From Candidatus Chloroploca asiatica (GTDB lineage: Bacteria; Chloroflexota; Chloroflexia; Chloroflexales; Chloroflexaceae), in the NCBI RefSeq assembly GCF_002532075.1, contig NZ_LYXE01000080.1, positions 16,576 through 80,575 of the forward strand: 64,000 nucleotides of DNA. Direction: 5' to 3'. The position numbers and the translations under genes are program-made. Numbering within the stretch: the stretch's first letter is position 1; each line of letters starts with the position of its first letter. Positions 25,215 to 32,713 of the stretch are shown piece by piece. Under the pieces are notes generated by a model, which was given only the letters and a program-made list of their open reading frames with translations, was not told the DNA's origin and did not search any database.

Positions 25215-26140
25215 CCGAGAACCCTCTTTTCACGCTGCTGGAGGAAATACTGCACCGGCAAACCAATTGCCAACACGATAAAGAAGAGCACAATCGAGGC
25301 TGAAGCCGCGTAGCCCTGGCGAAAGGCACTCGTCACACTCCCTGAGGTCTGACCAAAGCCCTGGGCAAAGATCAGATAGCCGAGCACCTGGGTACCATTG
25401 CGATAGCCGATGAGCACCAGGAACAACTGCCAGGCCTGGAGCGAGCCGATGATATTGAGCAGCAGATTCGTATTGACACTGGGGGTCAAAAGCGGCCAGG
25501 TCACATGGCGGAAGGCTTGCCAGCCACTCGCCCCATCAATACGAGCACTCTCATAGAGATCGTTGGGGATCGTCTGCAGACCGGCGATGAAGATCATCAT
25601 CGTCACGCCAAGATTGGCCCAGATCTGGACAAAGATCACCCAGGCGATTGCCACCGAGGGCTGCCCACCGAGGAACTCGGAGCGAATGCCGAAGGGGGCA
25701 AGCATTGTCGCGAGCGGGCCACCGAGCGGATAGAGAAAGAGCGACCAGATAAGACCCTGGATCACCGCGCCGAGGATCACCGGCATAAAGAAGATCGTCC
25801 GAAAGATATTGACGCCAATCAGGCGCTGGTTGACCAACAACGCCAGGAAGAGCCCGAGACTAAACTGGATGGTGGTCACAAAAAACGAAAAGACGAGCGT
25901 GCGCCAGAGAGCCCCATAGTTATCGATGGAAGCCTGGCCCATAAAGAGGAACTCACGATAATTCTCGAAACCGATCCAGTTGAGCTGTGACCCCTGGATG
26001 CCACTGGCATCGGTGAACGAATAGACCGCCGTTGCCAGCGAAGGGCCGAGCATAATCAGGACGTAAAAGAAGAAGCCGGGCAGTAACAGCAAATAGGGCG
26101 CCCACCTCGCCCGACCACGTCCAAAGTGATAGTTATGCAA
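25211..26140 (-). CDS. Carbohydrate ABC transporter permease (MalF type)
   Basis: 309 residues, six membrane helices. The N-terminus (MHNYHFGRGRARWAPYLLLLPGFFFYVLI) leads directly into the first span. The EAA loop reads IPNDLYESARIDGASGWQAF. It pairs with the MalG-type permease 4 nt downstream. The ribosome binding site is GGAGGTGT before the ATG. It is separated from the binding-protein gene by 350 nt of hairpins and repeats, which may set the binding protein at a higher level. Confidence 0.92.
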   Translation of the reverse strand: MHNYHFGRGRARWAPYLLLLPGFFFYVLIMLGPSLATAVYSFTDASGIQGSQLNWIGFENYREFLFMGQASIDNYGALWRTLVFSFFVTTIQFSLGLFLALLVNQRLIGVNIFRTIFFMPVILGAVIQGLIWSLFLYPLGGPLATMLAPFGIRSEFLGGQPSVAIAWVIFVQIWANLGVTMMIFIAGLQTIPNDLYESARIDGASGWQAFRHVTWPLLTPSVNTNLLLNIIGSLQAWQLFLVLIGYRNGTQVLGYLIFAQGFGQTSGSVTSAFRQGYAASASIVLFFIVLAIGLPVQYFLQQREKRVLG

Positions 26141-26186
26141 GCTACACCTCCACGCTGAGTAGTGTGTGAAAGAAGTGTTCCGGATA

Positions 26187-26232
26187 GTGCCGACTGAAGT
26201 CGGCTTCCGGCTCAGCCGACTTCAGTCGGCAC
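26187..26232. terminator. 19-bp hairpin in importer operon
   Basis: GTGCCGACTGAAGTCGGCT and its exact complement around TCCGGCTC. No T-run. Confidence 0.6.
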
Positions 26233-26275
26233 TCCGCATATGCCCAATGTAATGCTTCAGCTTAATGAACCGGCG

Positions 26276-26304
26276 GGGAGCGCGGGCGGGCCGCCCGCGC
26301 TCCC
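26276..26304. repeat. 14-bp GC palindrome
   Basis: GGGAGCGCGGGCGG, one base, CCGCCCGCGCTCCC. Immediately followed by a GGGTTGCCG/CGGCAACCC hairpin at 26305-26344 with a nested GCAAGG/CCTTGC. Confidence 0.7.
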
Positions 26305-26390
26305 GGGTTGCCGCAAGGCTCCTTGCCCTGACGAACGGCAACCCACCGTGAAGCATCATTGAACGCCTAGTTGCACTACTTTTCAAAGAA

Positions 26391-26460
26391 GCTCACGCGA
26401 AGGCGCGAAGGGTGAACGTACCTACGCGAAAACCCTTGCGCCTTTGCGCCTTTGCGTCAA
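26391..26460. repeat. TTGACGCAAAGG-type repeats, inverted pair
   Basis: CACGCGAAGGCGCGAAGGGTG on one side and CCTTGCGCCTTTGCGCCTTTG on the other; directly follows the binding-protein stop. Confidence 0.75.
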
Positions 26461-26490
26461 AACAACCGCCTTCTTTGCCAGGTATTGCAC

Positions 26491-27816
26491 CTAATTGCTA
26501 TCGAGGCCCGACTGCAGATCGGACTGCACGCGATCGGCAAGCGCCTGAGGATCATCAAAGGTACCAAAAGGCTTGAAGTAGGAAGCAAACGGATTGGCAT
26601 ACTCGCCAGCGCCCTTGGGGGCAACCCAGTACTGCTCAAACCCTACGCGGAAGTTCGCGAGATAGGGGGCCACTTCCGAGCCGATGAAGGTATCGAGCGT
26701 GGCGCCGGGCTGCGTGGGGATAAAGCCAACCGCATTGATAAAGGCCTGATAGTTGGCTGGCTCTGAGAAGGCTGCCAGATACGCGAGGGCCGCCTCGGTA
26801 TTGGGGCTCTTGGCGGCAATCGCCCAGCCCTGGTCATACTTGCCAAAAAGGAAGGAGTTATCAGCAACCTCATTGCTGCCCGGGAAGGGAATATAGCCCC
26901 ACTCAAACTCAGGCTCAGCCGACTCGATCGCCGAAGCGTACCAAGTACCACCGGGGAACATCGCGACCGCACCCGAAGCAAAGCGACCAGGCGCAGCATC
27001 GCCCGCGATGCCACTCGCCCCTGACTCCATCATCTGCTGGGCATAGACCTGCATGCGCTCCCACATCACCATCGACTCAGCATCGTTCCAGCTTCGCGCC
27101 CCAGTCCAGAGGCCTTCGACGAGCTGGCCCTGATCGGGGAACAACGCACCAATCAAACCATAGGCACCGACGAAGATCGGCCAACCATCTTTGCCACCCG
27201 CCGTCATACAGGGAACATTGGCCTGCGTAAAGGTCTCACACGCCAGCACCAACTCGTCCCAGGTGGTGGGTACGGCAACATTGTTGGCGGCAAAGAGATC
27301 TTTGTTGTAGTAGATGCCACTGTACGAGACACGGCCCAGGTTTACCTGATAGACCTTGTCGTTGTAGGTGCCCGCATCCCTGATCGAAACCGCGTCATAA
27401 TTCTGGACGAACGGCTGATCAGTGATATCGAGCAGCAGACCGGCATCGATGAGCGTCTGCCAGTTGGGAGCCGTCACATTGCTCATGTAGGGTTGCGCCT
27501 GATTCGAGAAACCAAAGATATCGATCACATCAACATCATTGGCCGTCAGGCGGGTCTGGGTCACTGTGCTCAGTTCGTTCGTGTTAACTACGGTCATGTC
27601 AACCTTGACACCAGGGTTGGCTGCCTCAAACGCCTTATTGAACTCCTCCATAAAAGCGACCATTGGGGGATTTTGATGGACAAGCACGCGAAGGGTTGTT
27701 GACGAACCGGCGGTACCCTGACCGCCCGGGGTGGACGAAGAAGAGGCACCACACGCCGACAGGAGCAGCGCAAAGACAAGGATCATGCCGAACATCGTTG
27801 AACGCCATCTAGACAT
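26491..27816 (-). CDS. Extracellular sugar-binding lipoprotein
   Basis: 441 residues. The signal peptide ends in the lipobox LLLSAC, so the mature N-terminus is a lipid-anchored Cys at about position 22. After a Ser/Gly linker it follows the family 1 solute-binding (MalE/UgpB-like) fold: LRVLVHQNPPMVAFMEEFNKAFE, NPGVKVDMTVVN, YNKDLFAANNVAVPTTWDELV, FASGAVAMFPGG. It captures a carbohydrate outside the membrane for the two permeases. Two LacI-type operators flank its promoter region, and a divergent LacI gene lies upstream. The actual sugar is unknown. Confidence 0.93.
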   Translation of the reverse strand: MSRWRSTMFGMILVFALLLSACGASSSSTPGGQGTAGSSTTLRVLVHQNPPMVAFMEEFNKAFEAANPGVKVDMTVVNTNELSTVTQTRLTANDVDVIDIFGFSNQAQPYMSNVTAPNWQTLIDAGLLLDITDQPFVQNYDAVSIRDAGTYNDKVYQVNLGRVSYSGIYYNKDLFAANNVAVPTTWDELVLACETFTQANVPCMTAGGKDGWPIFVGAYGLIGALFPDQGQLVEGLWTGARSWNDAESMVMWERMQVYAQQMMESGASGIAGDAAPGRFASGAVAMFPGGTWYASAIESAEPEFEWGYIPFPGSNEVADNSFLFGKYDQGWAIAAKSPNTEAALAYLAAFSEPANYQAFINAVGFIPTQPGATLDTFIGSEVAPYLANFRVGFEQYWVAPKGAGEYANPFASYFKPFGTFDDPQALADRVQSDLQSGLDSN

Positions 27817-27916
27817 ACGAAACCTCCCAGAGCTTTGAGCGACACGTCGCCATTGACTTGCAACGATGCCGTTGCCGGTGCAGCAGTTGCCCGGTATTGG
27901 CCCGTTGCCTGATTAC

Positions 27917-27928
27917 GAAAGCGGTTTC
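27917..27928. promoter_or_regulatory. LacI-family operator O1
   Basis: GAAAGCGGTTTC, near-palindromic around CG; in the 5' leader of the binding-protein gene, about 100 nt before its start. Confidence 0.7.
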
Positions 27929-27973
27929 AGAGATACAACCTTGTAACGGTGGCCTCTTTTGCCAAAAGATGTC

Positions 27974-27979
27974 AGTATA
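27974..27979 (-). promoter_or_regulatory. Candidate -10 of importer operon
   Basis: TATACT on the minus strand, between operators O1 and O2. A convincing -35 is not seen. Confidence 0.4.
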
Positions 27980-28020
27980 ATATGCGAAATTGCAGCCCTT
28001 ACGCTGTCGGCCCTTATCTT

Positions 28021-28032
28021 GAAACCGATTTC
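28021..28032. promoter_or_regulatory. LacI-family operator O2
   Basis: GAAACCGATTTC, upstream of the importer -10. Confidence 0.7.
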
Positions 28033-28084
28033 ATTATACAAGGTCAAAAGAGTCATGTCAAGGTGTTAAGACGTCCAAATATAT

Positions 28085-28096
28085 GAAATCGCTTTC
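28085..28096. promoter_or_regulatory. LacI-family operator O3
   Basis: GAAATCGCTTTC, 20 nt before the -35 of the regulator gene. Same GAAA-N1-CG-N1-TTTC pattern as O1 and O2. Confidence 0.7.
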
Positions 28097-28115
28097 AAAA
28101 TTACGCGCCTCGGGA

Positions 28116-28144
28116 TTGGCGATCTTCCGCTTCTATGGTAGAAT
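28116..28144 (+). promoter_or_regulatory. Promoter of LacI-family regulator
   Basis: TTGGCG, 17 bp, TAGAAT. A CGGCGGTT-N5-AACCGCCG inverted repeat follows at 28162-28182 in the leader. Confidence 0.55.
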
Positions 28145-28204
28145 AGGGGGTATGTTGTGCTCGGCGGTTCTTGAAACCGCCGTCAAAAAACAGGACATGT
28201 TCCT

Positions 28205-29209
28205 ATGTCAAAGCAACCAACCGTCAGTGATATCGCCCGGATCGCCCACGTCTCGCCAAGCACGGTTTCGCGGGTACTCACCGGGAACAGCCGAGTTCAC
28301 CCGGCCAAGAGTGCGGCTGTGCTGGCCGCCATCGAGCAGTTGAACTTTCGGCCCAACCTGACAGCCCGTGCGCTCGCCCTTGGCAAGTCAATGGTGATCG
28401 GTATTCTGACCCAGAGCATGATGAGCCAGTTCTATGGCGAACTCGCCCAGGGAATCGAAGAGGGACTGGCGGGCAGTGGGTACCAAGGGGTCTTTGCGAG
28501 TGGTCACTGGGAGTCGCTCGATGAACAGGCTGCGCTCGATATTCTGCTGGCCCGCCAGGTCGACGGCCTGATCGTGCTGGGGGGCTATCATCCTGATACC
28601 GATTTGCGTGCGATCAACAAGCAGATCCCGTTGATTGCCGTCGGGCGCCACATTGATGGACTTGAAGATCAGTGCATCCGCGTCGAGAATGCCTCCGGCT
28701 CTTTTCAGGCTGTACGCCATTTGATCGATCTCGGTCATCGGCGCATCGCCCACATCAGTGGCATTCCGTCGCACCTTGATGCGCGCGAACGGCACCGCGG
28801 GTATACCGAGGCGCTTACCTCAGCCGGGCTTGCCGTGGATGAGCGACTGATCGTTGAGAGCAACTTCACCGAGCAGAGCGGCCTGCTTGCCCTTGAGACG
28901 CTCCTGGCGCGGGGGAGTCATTTCACGGCGATCTTTGCCGCCAACGACCAGATGGCCTACGGGATCAGGCTCGGCCTTTATCGGCGCGGGCTACGTGTGC
29001 CCGATGATATTTCGCTCGTCGGCTTTGATGATCTGCTCGGCTCGGTCTACACCACCCCGCCCCTCACCACCGTCCGTCAGTCGATGCATGAGCAGGGCCG
29101 CCAAGCCGCCCGCGGGCTGCTGAGGCTGCTTGCCAACGAACCACCCGCGCTTCCCTCCATCACGACCGAACTCGTGATTCGGGAAACGACCGCCCGCGTA
29201 CGCGGGTAA
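28205..29209 (+). CDS. LacI family transcriptional regulator
   Basis: 334 residues. The N-terminal HTH (TVSDIARIAHVSPSTVSRVLTG, residues 6-27) and hinge helix (NLTARALALG, about 53-62) are typical. The rest is a periplasmic-binding-protein-like sugar sensor: VIGILTQSMMSQFYGELAQGIEEG, DGLIVLGG, GHRRIAHISG, FAANDQMAYGI, VGFDDLLGS. Such proteins bind a palindrome with central CG and release it on sugar binding. Three matching sites in the divergent spacer make control of the importer and of itself very likely. AGGACA precedes the ATG. Confidence 0.95.
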   Translation: MSKQPTVSDIARIAHVSPSTVSRVLTGNSRVHPAKSAAVLAAIEQLNFRPNLTARALALGKSMVIGILTQSMMSQFYGELAQGIEEGLAGSGYQGVFASGHWESLDEQAALDILLARQVDGLIVLGGYHPDTDLRAINKQIPLIAVGRHIDGLEDQCIRVENASGSFQAVRHLIDLGHRRIAHISGIPSHLDARERHRGYTEALTSAGLAVDERLIVESNFTEQSGLLALETLLARGSHFTAIFAANDQMAYGIRLGLYRRGLRVPDDISLVGFDDLLGSVYTTPPLTTVRQSMHEQGRQAARGLLRLLANEPPALPSITTELVIRETTARVRG

Positions 29210-29229
29210 GGCTGAGCTTCCCGGAAGCT

Positions 29230-30849
29230 TTAAGGGACACGAAGCAGTAACTGGGGACGCTCACGCTCGACATAGGCCAACTCCCATTCGTTGGCAAAGA
29301 GGAGCACCGGATCGCCATTGCTATCGCGCATCTGACGGATCGTTGAAAAGAGCCTCGTCTCAGACAACACCTCGGGTGAGCAGGTCGGCCAGCGAGCAGC
29401 GGTATAGGCCAAAGGCTCAAGGGTGGTCTCGACATTGTACTCGGCAGCCATGCGAGCCTGTACCACATCGAACTGAAGCTCACCGACAGCAGCGAGAATT
29501 GTCTCACGCCGCAGGCCATCAGGGTCATAGAGCAACTGCACAACCCCTTCTTCAACCAGTTGTTCAAGGCCCTTGTGGAATTGCTTGTGTTTGGCGAGGC
29601 TGCGATTCTGCAGCACGGCAAAACACTCGGGCGCAAAACGCGGGATGGCGGTGAACGTCAAGGGAGATCCGACACAGAGCGTATCACCAATGGCAAAGAC
29701 CCCGGGATTCGTCACGCCGATCACATCGCCCGGAAAAGCCTCGATCACGGTCTCACGCTCACGGGCAAACATGCGGCTCGGGCGGGTGAGCCGGATGCTC
29801 CGCCCGAGGCGCGGGTTCTGAACCTGCATATCCTTGGTAAACCGACCCGAACAGATCCGGATAAAAGCGGTACGGTCGCGATGCTGCGGATCCATGTTGG
29901 CCTGAATCTTGAAGACAAAGCCTGAGAACGGTTCGGTAATCGGATCGATCAACCCCCGGTCACTCATCCGCATCCCAGGCGGCGGGGCGAGTTCAACCAG
30001 CGTCTGCAAGAAGGGCTCGACCCCAAAGTTGTTCAGCGCACTGCCAAAGCAGACCGGCGTCACCTCACCGCGGAGGAAGGTTGCCTCATCAAACGCTGCA
30101 CCGGCACCTTCCAGCAACGCAACATCATCACGCAGGCGCTGGGCAGCCGCATCGCCAATCAGGGTCTCAAGGGCCGGATCAGCGAGATCAGCGACCTGAA
30201 CCGGCGCACGGTGGGCACCATGGGCGGTACGCGTAAAACGCAGCACCTGACGCCGAGACAGGTTGTAGACGCCCTGAAAATCGCCGCCCGAGCCAATCGG
30301 CCAGTTGAGTGGCGTCGCACCGATTTGCAGCACCTGCTCGATCTCATCAAGCAGATCGAGCGGCTCGCGCCCTGGTTGGTCGAGCTTGTTGATAAAGGTC
30401 AGAATCGGCACCCCCCGGCGGCGGCAGACTTCAAAGAGCTTGCGCGTCTGTGCCTCAATCCCCTTCGCAGCATCGAGCACCATAACGGCACTATCAACCG
30501 CCATCAGCGTACGGTAGGTATCCTCGCTGAAATCCTGGTGGCCGGGGGTATCAAGCAAATTGATCCGACAGCCGGCATAGTCAACCGCCAGCACCGTCGA
30601 CGTAATCGAAATGCCACGCTCACGCTCCATCGCCATCCAGTCAGACGTCGCATGGCGCTGGTGCTTGCGGGTTCGCACCGAACCGGCGAGATCGATGGCC
30701 CCCGCGTAGAGCAGCAACTTCTCGGTTAGCGTTGTCTTGCCTGCATCAGGATGCGAAATAATCGCAAATGTACGACGGCGGGCGGTCTCGGAAACCAACT
30801 GCTGATCGGCAAGCGTTTGCTCAGTTGGTGGGGTGATCATCATAGACAT
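29230..30849 (-). CDS. prfC: Peptide chain release factor 3
   Basis: 539 residues. GTPase motifs: SHPDAGKTTLTEKLL (G1, about 33-46), DTPGHQDFSEDTYR (G3), FINKLDQPGREPLDLLDEIE (G4). The following beta-barrel and RF3-specific C-terminal region (LEQLVEEGVVQLLYDP, LQFDVVQARMAAEYNVE) separate it from EF-G. RF3 recycles RF1/RF2 from the ribosome after termination. The ATG at 30849 has AGGAG 8 nt upstream. Its start overlaps the 3' end of a small XRE-type frame, and its end converges on the LacI gene. Confidence 0.96.
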   Translation of the reverse strand: MSMMITPPTEQTLADQQLVSETARRRTFAIISHPDAGKTTLTEKLLLYAGAIDLAGSVRTRKHQRHATSDWMAMERERGISITSTVLAVDYAGCRINLLDTPGHQDFSEDTYRTLMAVDSAVMVLDAAKGIEAQTRKLFEVCRRRGVPILTFINKLDQPGREPLDLLDEIEQVLQIGATPLNWPIGSGGDFQGVYNLSRRQVLRFTRTAHGAHRAPVQVADLADPALETLIGDAAAQRLRDDVALLEGAGAAFDEATFLRGEVTPVCFGSALNNFGVEPFLQTLVELAPPPGMRMSDRGLIDPITEPFSGFVFKIQANMDPQHRDRTAFIRICSGRFTKDMQVQNPRLGRSIRLTRPSRMFARERETVIEAFPGDVIGVTNPGVFAIGDTLCVGSPLTFTAIPRFAPECFAVLQNRSLAKHKQFHKGLEQLVEEGVVQLLYDPDGLRRETILAAVGELQFDVVQARMAAEYNVETTLEPLAYTAARWPTCSPEVLSETRLFSTIRQMRDSNGDPVLLFANEWELAYVERERPQLLLRVP

Positions 30850-31033
30850 CAGGCAGGCATCTCCTAGAACCGTCCGCAGCGTTATGTTCCAGCGAGCTCA
30901 AGAGTTGGCCGCGAGTGACTCCAAGGGCACTGGCAATCTTCTCGAGCGAAGCAAGCGAAGGCGAGGCCGCATCTGCCTCAATTTGAGCGATAAAAGAGGG
31001 CGAAAAACCGTATTGTACACTATTATTGTACAA
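30821..31033 (-). pseudogene. Truncated XRE-type HTH gene
   Basis: 70 codons from a TTG. SPSFIAQIEADAASPSLASLEKIASALGVTRGQLL corresponds to helices 2-5 of a Cro/XRE HTH, but helix 1 and the usual LRxxRxxxGLS start are missing, and an in-frame stop lies 18 nt further upstream. The end overlaps prfC by 29 nt. The missing N-terminus and the dead IS element only 27 nt upstream suggest an eroded gene. It could still make a short protein. Confidence 0.5.
31013..31033. promoter_or_regulatory. Palindrome at the XRE fragment
   Basis: TTGTACACTA and TATTGTACAA arms around one base, one mismatch. Typical size for an XRE operator; it coincides with the first codons of the fragment. Confidence 0.45.
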
Positions 31034-31059
31034 ATGTGAAATAAGTGTTCACACTTTTC

Positions 31060-32242
31060 CATGGCGGTTGCAAAGTCCATTATGTACCAGTTTCAACACG
31101 CTTGTTCGCAAGGGTCTGATGCAGGAACCGATCAAGATGGTAGGCTATCGCTCGTTGCGCCTCCGCCACATTGGTGATCCCTTGACGCCCCAAGAAGCTG
31201 AGGGTGATATTGTTGAGTGTCGCTCACACATGGGGGGCCTGTCCGGTGCGCGTCCGCATGCTATCCTCCGCCAAGCTACCATCACGACGGCTGTGCAAAC
31301 CGGTCTCGATTCCCCAGTGGATGCGCGTGGCCTCAAGCAACGCCTTCGCATCCAGCACCGCGACGGGAGCACTCGTCACCCCATAGCGCACGACGGTTGT
31401 TTCTTTCCCAGTGACCGTATCTTTGCTCCAATACTCCAGTTTGAACACCTGGGCCAAAGAGGGCCAGCCACTATCGTCCGCCAGCATGCTCCTGGTCGTC
31501 AGAATCCGCTCCTCAACCCGGCCATGTCCGCTTTCTACGATGCGGGCCGTGGTGAAATCGACCGGCGGGGCCGACCAGCCGGCGCTGACGCAGGCCGGTT
31601 CAAACAACCGTTCAATCTCCTGGCGCAACGTGGGCTGGTTGTCCTTGACCATCCAGAGATAATCCCCGCCCGCCTCCACAATCTGGACACTCAAGGCCCG
31701 TTGGGTGAACATGGCATCGCCGGTGATCAGGCAGCCTTGCAAGGCCAGTTGGCGCAACACAACCGGGGCCGCGACGATCTCGTTCTCTTTGGTGCAGACA
31801 ACTTGTTCCAATTCCTCCACATCGACCGCCATGCCGAGGATACGGCTCCACGTCGTGTGATGGGGCATCTGCGCACGGGGAGTTGCAAAGAGCAGCTGCA
31901 ACTCCTGACAACGCAGCTTGGCCCAATCAGCAATCGCTTCGACACGGCTCTACCCAGCCAATTTCGCCAGCACGGCAACGGTCATGATCAGCGCGAGCGG
32001 AGAGCGACGACCACGCGCCTTGCGCCGATCCGTCAAGGTCGACACTGCCGCAGAGAGCGCTCCCACATCGATCACACACGGTTCGTTCGAGTCGACGAGC
32101 GTAAAGGGCACGGTGCTATCCTGCATCGAACACACCTTTTGGTTTGAATGGTTGTTTCTTACCTCCATCATACACTGAAAGGTGTGTTCCTGCATCTTAT
32201 AGACATAATCTCGATGCCAGCAGTATCTTTGCAACAGCCCTG
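31060..32242 (-). mobile_element. ISAs1-family insertion sequence, inactive
   Basis: 1,183 bp. Terminal inverted repeats: CATGGCGGTTGCAAAG at 31060-31075 and CTTTGCAACAGCCCTG at 32227-32242, agreeing at 14 of 16 positions. The single transposase gene on the minus strand has two stop codons. No clear target duplication is visible, so the element is old. Confidence 0.75.
31080..32126 (-). pseudogene. ISAs1 transposase with two nonsense codons
   Basis: One continuous frame from ATG 32126 to TAA 31080, about 348 codons, interrupted by TAG at 31950-31952 (after AVLAKLAG) and TGA at 31224-31226 (after RTGQAPHV). Typical ISAs1 features: RKARGRRSPLALI in the N-terminal part, LITGDAMFTQRALSVQIVEAGGDYLWMVKDNQP in the middle, HWGIETGLHSRRD(G) towards the end and the C-terminal LNNITLSFLGRQGITNVAEA after the second stop. 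Both are point changes without frameshift. The enzyme would have been a DDE transposase. Not functional without read-through. Confidence 0.85.
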
Positions 32243-32476
32243 CTGGAAGTGCGCTGTTTGATTGACAAGGGCTGGGTGATGGCATAGCATGAGCATGCTA
32301 ACGAAACTACCCACGGTCAACGAGCGATGCAAACGGCTCTGCAACTCCCGCAGATAGCAAAGGGCAGGGATGGTTCCCCAGCCCTGCTACGGCAGCGGCA
32401 AACAATAGTAAGGGATATGCACCCTTGATTACCCAGACCATGGTTCAACGGCATAACGCCCAGTGGGCGCGCAACC

Positions 32477-32599
32477 ATGCAGCGTCTCGATCTGAATGAT
32501 GACTGGCATAATGATGGTGCGATCAAGCGTGCCCGTCGTCTTTGGATGCGTGGTGATTGGCATCCGCCCCCTGATGACCCGCGTGAGACCGTTGGATGA
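32477..32599 (+). CDS. Possible 40-residue protein or C-terminal remnant
   Basis: MQRLDLNDDWHNDGAIKRAR..., ending DDPRETVG. Rich in Asp, Arg and Trp, with natural-looking composition. The frame is open 48 nt further upstream without a start. A perfect hairpin begins 2 nt after the stop, which supports a true gene end. No ribosome binding site stands out, so it may be the tail of a decayed gene. Confidence 0.35.
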   Translation: MQRLDLNDDWHNDGAIKRARRLWMRGDWHPPPDDPRETVG

Positions 32600-32600
32600 C

Positions 32601-32619
32601 GCGGGAGCATGGCTCCCGC
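32601..32619 (+). terminator. Hairpin after small frame
   Basis: GCGGGAGC, ATG, GCTCCCGC: perfect 8-bp stem, 2 nt after the stop. Confidence 0.5.
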
Positions 32620-32713
32620 ACAAGGTTGCGTTGCGTCGTTCACCGCGACTGATTGGCAGCCGTAACATAGCAAGAAAGCCGTTCCTGAAGCTCTGTGCCT
32701 GAAAGGGAAGCCC

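Larger units (their letters stand above)
26141..26490 (-). other. Hairpin-rich spacer between binding protein and permeases
   Basis: 350 nt. It contains three successive perfect hairpins (26187-26232, 26276-26304, 26305-26344) and a double TTGACGCAAAGG-type repeat at 26391-26460. No coding signal. In E. coli a REP cluster in malE-malF stabilises malE mRNA; the same arrangement here suggests a similar effect. Confidence 0.7.
32243..32713. other. Gap with one possible small gene
   Basis: 471 nt between the IS and the metalloprotease. Apart from the 40-codon frame at 32477-32599 and its hairpin nothing convincing is seen; longer minus-strand frames here lack family features. Confidence 0.5.
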
